A stretch of DNA of 64,000 nt from CAWBJO01 sp963789175 (GTDB lineage: Bacteria > Pseudomonadota > Alphaproteobacteria > Rhizobiales > Aestuariivirgaceae). Shown here piece by piece: positions 35,252-41,612 of this stretch. Position numbers and translations under genes: made by a program. Numbering within the stretch: the stretch's first letter is position 1; each line of letters starts with the position of its first letter. The DNA lies in contig CAWBJO010000006.1 in NCBI GenBank assembly GCA_963789175.1, positions 124,001 to 188,000 on the forward strand. The letters run 5' to 3'. The notes below the pieces were generated by a model. That model saw only the letters and a program-made list of their open reading frames with translations, was not told the origin of the DNA and searched no databases.

Positions 35252-35677
35252 TTATTTGCGGGCGGCACGCCTTGCGCGTTTGCCGCCCCGGCTGCCCTTG
35301 CGGCCATTGGCATTGGAAAGGTGAGGGAGCATGGCCCCCAGAGCGACGCCGATCCCCAATCCAACTGCACCGAGGACGATGGGGTTGGTTTCGGCGATCC
35401 TGTTGAAGGAGGCCTTGCTCGGCATATGAAGACCGCGCGCCAGTTTGGGAACCGACCGCCCCATGTCGTCCGCCCAGCGATAGGCCTTCTCCATGAACCG
35501 CGTTCCTTCGCGCATGGCCGCATCCATCGGCGTGGCGAGCAGGGACTGTCCGTTTCCGTTCGAGCGGCGTGCCGACTTGGAGCGGCGGCTCGCCTTCGAG
35601 CTTCGGCGCCTGGTCTTCTTCGCAGCTCCCGCTTTCGCAGCTCCGGCACGGGTCGTGCTACCTGTTTCCGCTTCCAT
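35252..35677 (-). CDS. Basic protein with single membrane helix, unknown function (quartet gene 4)
   Basis: A 141-residue protein with a very basic, Lys/Arg/Ser-rich N-terminal third (KKTRRRSSKASRR), a short helix EGTRFMEKAYRWADDMG, a glycine-rich hydrophobic helix (IVLGAVGLGIGVALGAML) and a basic tail. AAGGAGG lies 7 bases before ATG 35677, the strongest ribosome site of the group. It overlaps the DUF3618-like gene by 20 bases. Family unknown; DNA or polyphosphate binding by the basic arm is only a guess. Confidence 0.72.
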   Translation of the reverse strand: MEAETGSTTRAGAAKAGAAKKTRRRSSKASRRSKSARRSNGNGQSLLATPMDAAMREGTRFMEKAYRWADDMGRSVPKLARGLHMPSKASFNRIAETNPIVLGAVGLGIGVALGAMLPHLSNANGRKGSRGGKRARRAARK

Positions 35678-35978
35678 CTTCAACCTCCTTGGTTCTGTGG
35701 TTTCGTTTGCGCGCCCGCTTCGCCTCGCGACGAACCGTGGACCGCGCCCGATAGAGAAGCCAGCCGGCGCCGGCCGCCAAGCCGATCGTCAGCACGGGGT
35801 TCTTGCGCACCGTGTCGGCCAGCGCGAACATCGCCGTCTGACCGGGCACGTCGACGGTGCGCAATGCCTCCTCGGCAATCGCGCGCGGCGTCAGCCTCTG
35901 CTGAAACCGGCGAAGGGAATTCTCGAAATCGCGCTTGCGCCGATCGGCATCGATTTCGAGGCGCGCGACATCAACCAT
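35658..35978 (-). CDS. DUF3618-like membrane protein (quartet gene 3)
   Basis: A 106-residue protein: an N-terminal charged helix (VARLEIDADRRKRDFENSL and a following LTPRAIAEEAL) as in DUF3618 proteins, then an amphipathic linker and one transmembrane helix (VLTIGLAAGAGWLLYRA) with a basic tail. These short proteins accompany phage-holin-like proteins in many rhizobia. It starts 8 bases inside the preceding gene and ends 20 bases inside the next, so translation is coupled. Confidence 0.72.
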   Translation of the reverse strand: MVDVARLEIDADRRKRDFENSLRRFQQRLTPRAIAEEALRTVDVPGQTAMFALADTVRKNPVLTIGLAAGAGWLLYRARSTVRREAKRARKRNHRTKEVEDGSGNR

Positions 35979-36456
35979 GGCGACGATCCCGATTGGAGTC
36001 GCGAACGTCGAGCCGGTCGGGAACAAGCTTCGAAAGGTCGAGCTGTGAGCGCACGTACATGAAGAGCGCCGCGGCGATCACGATGAGCGCGCCGGCGATT
36101 GTGAAGCCGGCCAGGGCCGGACCGAAATAGGGGGCAAGCACGAACACCAACGTGTGGCCCAACACGATGATGCCGGCGAGAGCGATAACCACAGCGAGGA
36201 CCACCGCGATAGCCGCCGACTGCACCTTGGACGAACTCTCCTGCAGCTGCGCCTTGATCAACTCGACCTCGGCAGCCATCCACGCCTTTGCGTCGTTGAC
36301 GAGCTCGAGGAGGGTGCCGGCCAAGGTCGGATCGGCGTCGAACCCAGGTGCCCGACGCACCGCCGGAAGTCCCTTAACGCGAGCCACGACGTCGGCGACC
36401 GCCTTTGCGGGCGGAGCTCCGCCCTCGGCTGGACGCTCCCGAACCATTCGAACCAT
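35971..36456 (-). CDS. Phage-holin-superfamily-III-like membrane protein (quartet gene 2)
   Basis: A 161-residue protein with a hydrophilic start, an amphipathic helix (LLELVNDAKAWMAAEVELIK) and two transmembrane helices (IAVVLAVVIALAGIIVLGH; FTIAGALIVIAAALFMYV). The layout matches the family annotated as putative actinobacterial holin-X/holin superfamily III, which in bacteria is a chromosomal envelope protein rather than a lysis factor. It overlaps the upstream quartet gene by 83 bases unless a later start is used. Confidence 0.78.
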   Translation of the reverse strand: MVRMVRERPAEGGAPPAKAVADVVARVKGLPAVRRAPGFDADPTLAGTLLELVNDAKAWMAAEVELIKAQLQESSSKVQSAAIAVVLAVVIALAGIIVLGHTLVFVLAPYFGPALAGFTIAGALIVIAAALFMYVRSQLDLSKLVPDRLDVRDSNRDRRHG

Positions 36457-36823
36457 TGCCCGAGCCCGGCCAGTCGCGCACGAGTTGGCTCGTCACGAAG
36501 CCCGCCGCGACGGTAAGCGCCAGCGTCGCCATGGGCTGGCGGCGCGCGAAGGTGGCGATATCGTTGATGATGTCAGGCAGGTCGGTGTCGTCGACATAGA
36601 CGGCCAGTTCGTCGAGGCGGTCGGCTGCCGCTTCGGTGTAGTCGCGCAGGAAGGGCAGATCGTGAAACGTTGTGGTCACGTCGCGCGCGGCCGTCGCCAG
36701 CTCGGTGATGCGCTCCGCCGCCGCGTGCTTGCGGCCCTCGGCAAGCGTCGACGCCAAGGCCATGGCCTCGCCGAACATGTCGCGCTGACCCGACGTAGAT
36801 CGATTGGACTTTCGTGGTGCCAC
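36374..36823 (-). CDS. Envelope-associated stress protein, unknown (quartet gene 1)
   Basis: A 149-residue protein with a helical hydrophilic first half (GEAMALASTLAEGRKHAAAE; DYTEAAADRLDELAVYV), one moderate membrane helix (PMATLALTVAAGFVTSQLV) and a Ser/Gly/Arg-rich basic tail. No named family is evident. It is the first gene of four overlapping minus-strand genes and lies 36 bases after a perfect EcfG-type promoter motif, so the whole set is probably a general-stress operon. Confidence 0.75.
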   Translation of the reverse strand: MAPRKSNRSTSGQRDMFGEAMALASTLAEGRKHAAAERITELATAARDVTTTFHDLPFLRDYTEAAADRLDELAVYVDDTDLPDIINDIATFARRQPMATLALTVAAGFVTSQLVRDWPGSGNGSNGSGASSRGRSSARKGGRRRRGSR

Positions 36824-36859
36824 GGGATTTTTCCTCGTTATCGGTGAGATATCGAGTTC

Positions 36860-36884
36860 AACGCACCAATGAGTAGCAAGTTCC
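36860..36884 (-). promoter_or_regulatory. EcfG-type promoter of the envelope quartet
   Basis: On the minus strand GGAAC (36884-36880), 16-base spacer, CGTT (36863-36860), a perfect match to the EcfG/RpoE2 consensus, 36 bases before the first ATG of the quartet. Confidence 0.7.
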
Positions 36885-36888
36885 TTAA

Positions 36889-37056
36889 CTATCGACTGGG
36901 CGGCGGCCGCTCAGTCTTGCCGACGTCGGCACCGAGCGTGTCATTTCCGACCTCGGGCTCGCCCGTTTCCTGAGAGTTCTTCACGAATCGCTCGGCCTCT
37001 TCTTCGGTCTTCAGCTTGGGTCGGATCTTGCCTTCGCGATGCTTGGTCTGCGCCAT
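36889..37056 (-). CDS. 55-residue hydrophilic protein
   Basis: A short gene from ATG 37056, with GAGGAG 8 bases upstream. The product is highly charged and disordered-looking: MAQTKHREGKIRPKLK, then TEEEAERFVKNSQETGE and a PPPSR end. Small proteins of this look are common in rhizobial stress clusters. The good ribosome site and coding-like composition support it; function unknown. Confidence 0.6.
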   Translation of the reverse strand: MAQTKHREGKIRPKLKTEEEAERFVKNSQETGEPEVGNDTLGADVGKTERPPPSR

Positions 37057-37199
37057 GAGTCGGTCTCCTCGTTTGCCTCACCAGGACAACCCGCGGACCC
37101 GCTCGAATGTTTCGAAAAAGCCAAAGTGCCGTCCGGAACCTTTTCGTTCGCCGGCTCTTATCGATGCATCTCGGCCCCTCCCCCTCGGGCAGAGATCGC

Positions 37200-37235
37200 G
37201 AGGCCGGTCAGATCTCCCCGTCTCTGACCGGCCTC
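37200..37235 (+). terminator. Strong 13-bp hairpin, possible terminator
   Basis: GAGGCCGGTCAGA and TCTGACCGGCCTC are perfect 13-bp inverted arms with a 10-base loop. On the plus strand ATCTATTTC follows, a weak T-rich tract. No plus-strand gene ends here, so it may end a small RNA or act on the minus-strand transcript. Confidence 0.45.
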
Positions 37236-37253
37236 ATCTATTTCAATTCCTTG

Positions 37254-37290
37254 AAAAAAATTGACCTGCCGGCGGGTTGCCAGGCAGGTC
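37254..37290 (-). terminator. Rho-independent terminator for the 38-residue protein gene
   Basis: On the minus strand GACCTGCC (37290-37283) pairs with GGCAGGTC (37270-37263), extended by GGC/GCC across a one-base bulge, and is followed by AATTTTTTT. It lies 78 bases after the stop of the small gene at 37368-37484. Confidence 0.7.
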
Positions 37291-37367
37291 GAAGAAGTTT
37301 GTACCGCCGGGAGGATGACGGCGTGGTACTCGCACTCACATAGAATGCAAGAGCGCCAGAGCCGGCG

Positions 37368-37484
37368 CTAATTGGAGATCCACTGGATACGCTGATGCGG
37401 TTCCAGGTCGGTTGCGAGAACAAAGTGGGCGGATATGAACAGACAGGCGATGCCTGCTGCGATCAGGAACGCTAGTTTCTGCAT
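37368..37484 (-). CDS. 38-residue small membrane protein
   Basis: A tiny frame from ATG 37484 with GAGG about 6 bases upstream. The product begins MQKLAFLIAAGIACLFISAH, a signal-anchor helix, and ends with a short polar tail DLEPHQRIQWISN. It is followed by a good minus-strand Rho-independent terminator, which supports a real transcript. The longer frame from 37571 has no family match either. Function unknown. Confidence 0.5.
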   Translation of the reverse strand: MQKLAFLIAAGIACLFISAHFVLATDLEPHQRIQWISN

Positions 37485-37778
37485 GGTGGCCTCAACTCGT
37501 GTGAGACCGGTTTTACTCGCTTTCCGCGAAACACCTGAAGGAAGAAGTGAATCAGTACAGAGGTTTCCCACCGAAGAGTCGCATTTTTACCACCCGGTCG
37601 ATAGAGAGGATGCAATCGTAGGATGCTCTTAAAAGTCCCATATACCGTTGCGTGTTCCATAGCTGCCTTCGCTTCGGGTGCGACAGGTCCTGTCCTCGCA
37701 CGTGCGGCCGAGGGAGGTGTCTGCCTTCGAAGCGCCCGATGAGCATGCTAACCGGGCCGGCAAACAAGGGAGGACAAT

Positions 37779-38141
37779 ATGAGGCTGCTCGGAATCGGTT
37801 TTGCACTCGTGACGACACTGGCGTTGGCGACGCCTGCGGACGCGGAAACCTATCCAATCCTCGCATTCGGTACGCATACCTACGTCGCGGAAACGACGCG
37901 CGGCGACGGGACGGTGCTGGTGCGCGTCTACCAGCGCCGAACGAGCAGCACCTGGCGCCGTTTTGGTGGCTTCACCGTTCCCGCCTCCAAGTTCGCGGCG
38001 CGGCGGGCGCAAGTCCGGCGCAACCCTGAAGCGGCGAGTGCGGTCGAGCGTGTGTATTTCACAGGCCGGCTGATCGGAACGACAGGTTTCCAGCCGAGCA
38101 ATCCCAACTACCGCGAACCGCGTTTCCGCATTAGGAAATAG
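37779..38141 (+). CDS. Small secreted protein, unknown function
   Basis: A 120-residue protein with a clear signal peptide (MRLLGIGFALVTTLALA, cleavage near ADA). The mature part is basic with a predicted beta pattern (ILAFGTHTYVAETTRGDG; VLVRVYQRRTSSTWRRFGG). GGGAGGA lies 6 bases before ATG 37779. No family recognised; periplasmic or surface location is likely. Confidence 0.7.
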   Translation: MRLLGIGFALVTTLALATPADAETYPILAFGTHTYVAETTRGDGTVLVRVYQRRTSSTWRRFGGFTVPASKFAARRAQVRRNPEAASAVERVYFTGRLIGTTGFQPSNPNYREPRFRIRK

Positions 38142-38213
38142 AAGGACTATTGCAGAAAGCAAACGGCGTCCGACCGAAGCGGTCGTGCCGTGCCGGTGCC
38201 GGAGGGAGTGGCG

Positions 38214-38447
38214 ATGGCCGAACGGGTTCTCTTCTACCTCACTCAGTCTGGACCGCGAGAAGACAAATGGTGGCTGCTCATCGAAGATGACGGCCACACG
38301 CTCGTCGAGCACGAGTGGAAGGACGACGACGGGATGCATGTCGAAAACGCCGTCGAGGCGGCGGCATTCCTGTCGGGATCGCACGACCCCAAGGCGCAGG
38401 AAGAGCTGCGAACCTTCGAAGCGGGCCGCAGCAAGCGCCAGCGGTAG
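38214..38447 (+). CDS. Small acidic cytoplasmic protein, unknown function
   Basis: A 77-residue protein from ATG 38214, preceded by GGAGGGAG at good spacing (the frame is open to 38190). It has an N-terminal beta hairpin (RVLFYLTQSG; KWWLLIEDDGHTLVEHEW) and an Ala-rich helix. No family recognised. Its stop touches the stop of the convergent secreted-protein gene with no bases between. Confidence 0.6.
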   Translation: MAERVLFYLTQSGPREDKWWLLIEDDGHTLVEHEWKDDDGMHVENAVEAAAFLSGSHDPKAQEELRTFEAGRSKRQR

Positions 38448-38831
38448 TCAGTGGCTCGCCGTGATCGTGGCGTCGAGGGGCTGGAACGAGATCGCACCGG
38501 CTTTGTACCAGCCGTTCCGTTCGTGGACGCGGGCGCAACGCCACTTTCCGTCCAGCCACTTGCGAAGGGTGATGCAAAGCTTCCCGCCCCGCACATTCCA
38601 TGTCCCGGAATCTGAAGTGTCACCGCGAAATGCAGTCAGTCGACCGCTTTGGTGAGCGGTAAAGCGTAGCTTGACGGTTCCCCATACCACGGCGTTGTAG
38701 CTCCCGGGAAAGATGGCCTGGATGGTCGCCGCAGAAAACGCGCCACTTGAGTCGGATGCGTGGGCGGCGCCCTGCAAACCAAAAGAGAGGGCCGACAGGC
38801 ACAACATGAACATGAGCGCGAGGGCTCGCAT
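38448..38831 (-). CDS. Small secreted protein, DUF995-like
   Basis: A 127-residue protein with signal peptide MRALALMFMLCLSALSFG ending near AHA. The mature part has the look of DUF995: a G-x-W-x-V strand then a Cys (SGTWNVRGGKLCITL) and a second Cys (KWRCARV) with aromatic residues between. Secretion looks sure, the family is tentative. A possible EcfG-like promoter (GGAAC at 38884-38880, 17 bases, AGTT) precedes it. Confidence 0.68.
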   Translation of the reverse strand: MRALALMFMLCLSALSFGLQGAAHASDSSGAFSAATIQAIFPGSYNAVVWGTVKLRFTAHQSGRLTAFRGDTSDSGTWNVRGGKLCITLRKWLDGKWRCARVHERNGWYKAGAISFQPLDATITASH

Positions 38832-38899
38832 TGGCAGGTCCCGGGGTTTCCTAGCGATAACTGGCAATACCCTGCCAAGGTTCCGCTTGGGATCGGCGA

Positions 38900-39271
38900 T
38901 CAGACTTGGCGGTTCATTGCCCGCAGGCGTTTGGCCAGGACACGCATGACGTTAAGCGCGAAATGGGGTGTCTGGCCGACGAGAAACAGGAACTGCTTTT
39001 CCGAGACCGGGATGAGCGTGACGTCCGTCGCCGCGACGGCCCTGGCGCTGCGCGGTTCGCCGTCGATGAGCGCCATCTCGCCGAAGATGCTGCGCTCGGG
39101 CAGGGTATCGAGCAGGCGATTGGCGAGGCGAATTTCAACCGTACCGCTCTGAATGACGTAGAGCTCGGCGGCGGGATCGCCAGCGTCGAAAATGACGTCG
39201 CCCGCACCATAGGTCCTGGGCGGCGTCTGGGACGTCGATAACAGGTTGAAGGGGACGTCGGTGTCCGCCAT
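38900..39271 (-). CDS. Cyclic-nucleotide-binding-domain protein
   Basis: A 123-residue stand-alone CAP-like cNMP-binding beta roll with no DNA-binding domain. Typical features are AGDVIFDAGDPAAELYVIQSG, the phosphate-binding cassette SIFGEMALIDGEPRSARA (with Glu and Arg positions present) and a C-terminal helix. AGGAG 8 bases before ATG 39271 fixes the start. Such single-domain proteins are found beside stress genes; the ligand is unknown. Confidence 0.88.
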   Translation of the reverse strand: MADTDVPFNLLSTSQTPPRTYGAGDVIFDAGDPAAELYVIQSGTVEIRLANRLLDTLPERSIFGEMALIDGEPRSARAVAATDVTLIPVSEKQFLFLVGQTPHFALNVMRVLAKRLRAMNRQV

Positions 39272-39347
39272 ATCGCGCTCCTGGGAAAGCATCCCCGCAC
39301 TAAATGTCGCGACTGTTACGGATTGATGACGACAGGGCAGATACGCC

Positions 39348-40349
39348 CTAGGGCTGCACGACCGTCGTCACCTGGCGCAGCGCGTGGACGGTGACGGGAA
39401 CCGTAAGCTCGATCTGCTTGTCGAGTATCGGGACGTTTTCCGAAACCGGTTCCTTGTCGGTGGCCGTCCATTCCCAAACGCTCCTCGAGGCGAGCGCCGC
39501 ACCACCCGTGACCAGCATTCCCGCCCAAAGGAGGGACAGATGAAAGTCGCCCTGGCCGACCAGGATGACGAAGAGGGCCCCGAGGAACGGCTCGAAATAG
39601 GAGATGGCACCGAGCGCCTGGATGTCGCCCCGCTTCACGCCGTGGTCCCAGAAATACAGCGCCAGGCCCATGGGGAAGGCACCCAGACCGAAAATGGCCG
39701 CCCATTCGCCGAGGTTGGGGGTCACCCAGTCCTCGATGGCAACGTGGCCAAGCGCGGCCACGAGCGCGGCGGCCGCGAAGAACATGCCCATGGCGGAGGT
39801 CGGAACGTCGGTGAAGGTTCGCGTGGCGAGAGAATAGATGCCCCACAGTGCCGCCGCGATGCCGACAAGCGAGAGATAGAAAGCGGGATTGGCGGAAACG
39901 GAAGCGAGGGGATCCTCGCCCGAGACGAGCGACACGACGCCGGCAAGGCCGACGACGGTTCCCATGACGTGCCACCAGCGCAGGCGCTCGCCCGGAAGGA
40001 AGGCCGATCCGAGCACGATCATCAACGGCGTGGTGCCCTGGAGCAGCGCGGCGGGCAGGGCCGGGGCGTTCTGGACGGCGTAGTAGATGCAGGCATGGTA
40101 GCCGACGAGAGCAACGACGGTGACGAGCCATACGCTGCGCGGCTGGCGGAAGGCGGCGAGCGGATTGCTTCCCAGCGCCGCGGAGATCAGGATGCCGAGT
40201 GCGGCGGCGATGGCGAACGACAGCGCCACGGTTTCAAGCGGCGGAAGGCGTTCGGTGAACTTGATGAGCGTCGTCTCGGTCGCCCACAGCGCAATGCCGA
40301 TCGAACCGACGATGGTCGCAAGGCGACGATTGCCCATCGTCAGCAGCAT
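39348..40349 (-). CDS. EamA/DMT-family exporter
   Basis: A 333-residue inner-membrane transporter of the drug/metabolite transporter superfamily, made of two EamA repeats (about ten helices); WATETTLIKFTERLPPLE opens the first and the GAISYFEPFLGALFVILV helix closes the second. Its ATG overlaps the decarboxylase stop in ATGA, so both are translationally coupled. Export of a polyamine or related product of the decarboxylase is a reasonable inference. Confidence 0.88.
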   Translation of the reverse strand: MLLTMGNRRLATIVGSIGIALWATETTLIKFTERLPPLETVALSFAIAAALGILISAALGSNPLAAFRQPRSVWLVTVVALVGYHACIYYAVQNAPALPAALLQGTTPLMIVLGSAFLPGERLRWWHVMGTVVGLAGVVSLVSGEDPLASVSANPAFYLSLVGIAAALWGIYSLATRTFTDVPTSAMGMFFAAAALVAALGHVAIEDWVTPNLGEWAAIFGLGAFPMGLALYFWDHGVKRGDIQALGAISYFEPFLGALFVILVGQGDFHLSLLWAGMLVTGGAALASRSVWEWTATDKEPVSENVPILDKQIELTVPVTVHALRQVTTVVQP

Positions 40350-41596
40350 CAGGGCTTGGCCTCCGTCCCGCTGTCGACGCGCACGACGTTCTGGACCGCG
40401 AAACCGTTGAAATTGGTCTGCATGGCCAGGCTGTAGGCGCCCATCATGCCGATCTCGACCCAATCTCCCTCGCGCACGTCCTCGGGCAAAACGAGTGGCG
40501 CGCCGAGGACGTCGTCGGAATCGCAGGTCGGTCCGTAGGTGCGGAACTCGGCCAGACGGCCCGACGGCATGGCGCCGGGGCGGATGAGGCGAGCGGGACG
40601 GCGTTCCTTGGGATGGCGCAGCTCCTGGAGGCTGCCGAAGATGCCATCGTTCAGATAGACCGACCGATCCTTGCGCAGGAGCACCTGGGTGAGCACGCTC
40701 GCCGCGGTCGCAACGAGGCTGCGGCCCGGCTCGCAGAAGAGCAGGCATCCCGGCGGAATTCGAAGGGCCTGGTGTCCGAAGATGGCGGCTGCGAAATATT
40801 CATCGAGGCTCGCGGGTTCATCGCCGGGGTAAGGGGCCGGGAAGCCGCCACCGACGTTGAGCACGGCGATCGGAACTCCGGCCTTCTTGATCACCCGGCC
40901 GCAGGTGGCGAGCGCTTCGCCGAAGGCCGACGGAGCCAGGCACTGCGAGCCGACGTGGAACGACAGTCCCGCCTGGATACCCGCCTGATCGACGGCGCGC
41001 AGCAGCTCGACGGCTTCCTCGGGCGAGGCGCCGAACTTCGTGGAGAGAGCGTACCGGGCGTTCTTGGAGCTGTTGGAAAGCCGCACGGCGACGACGAGGT
41101 CGTTGTCGCGGCTGCCTTCGTCGAGCAGCTTCTGAAGCTCGCTGACGTGATCGATGGTGTAGAAACGGATGCCGTGCTTGTGGCTTGCGGATTTGATGGC
41201 GGCGCGGGACTTCGAGGGATTGTTGAAGAACATCCCCGCCGCCTTGCCGAACAGCGACTCGATGAGCTCGACCTCGTGCAGCGATGCGACGTCGAAGTCG
41301 CGGATGCCGGATTCGTAGAGCGTCTCGAGAACGAAGGGATGCGGGTTGCATTTCACTGCATAGAGGGCACGGCCGGGGAAGGACGTGAACCGCGACGCGT
41401 TGCGGCGCAGGATGCCGGGCCGCACGCAAAATACGGGCTCGGCCGGGTTCATCTCGCGGACGAGCGAATCGACGCTCGAAAAGCGCGGCAGCGCGTGGCG
41501 GCCGTCGGAAGGGGTCGTCGTCTGCCGTTCGAAATCAAAGCGCATGGGTTCCATTCCGGCTCGGTCGTTCTGCTTCTCGCGGTGGTGGGAATACAT
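40349..41596 (-). CDS. Ornithine/lysine-type PLP decarboxylase (alanine-racemase fold)
   Basis: A 415-residue fold-III PLP decarboxylase that makes putrescine or cadaverine from ornithine or lysine. The PLP lysine is in YAVKCNPHP, and FHVGSQ, NVGGGFP, FCEPGRSLV and the catalytic Cys in YGPTCDSDDV are all present. The length and motifs fit eukaryotic-like ODC/LDC rather than diaminopimelate decarboxylase, which has a longer C-terminal region. It sits 16 bases after the GGDEF/EAL gene and is coupled to an EamA exporter. Confidence 0.92.
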   Translation of the reverse strand: MYSHHREKQNDRAGMEPMRFDFERQTTTPSDGRHALPRFSSVDSLVREMNPAEPVFCVRPGILRRNASRFTSFPGRALYAVKCNPHPFVLETLYESGIRDFDVASLHEVELIESLFGKAAGMFFNNPSKSRAAIKSASHKHGIRFYTIDHVSELQKLLDEGSRDNDLVVAVRLSNSSKNARYALSTKFGASPEEAVELLRAVDQAGIQAGLSFHVGSQCLAPSAFGEALATCGRVIKKAGVPIAVLNVGGGFPAPYPGDEPASLDEYFAAAIFGHQALRIPPGCLLFCEPGRSLVATAASVLTQVLLRKDRSVYLNDGIFGSLQELRHPKERRPARLIRPGAMPSGRLAEFRTYGPTCDSDDVLGAPLVLPEDVREGDWVEIGMMGAYSLAMQTNFNGFAVQNVVRVDSGTEAKP

Positions 41597-41612
41597 CGTC
41601 TGCTCCGGTTTC

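Larger units (their letters stand above)
37057..37367. other. Gene-free stretch with two hairpins
   Basis: About 310 bases with no convincing gene. It contains a 13-bp perfect inverted repeat (37200-37235) and a terminator-like hairpin (37263-37290). A small RNA cannot be excluded. Confidence 0.5.

Noticed and set aside
35971..36456. Prophage remnant suggested by a holin-like gene
   Set aside because: No other phage genes, integrase or att repeats; this family is chromosomal in many rhizobia.
37135..37160. GGAAC on the plus strand near 37135 as another EcfG promoter
   Set aside because: No CGTT or close variant at 16 or 17 bases.
37016..37343. Overlapping plus-strand frames of 60 to 82 codons
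   Set aside because: They run through hairpins and the antisense of a better-supported small gene; no starts with ribosome sites.
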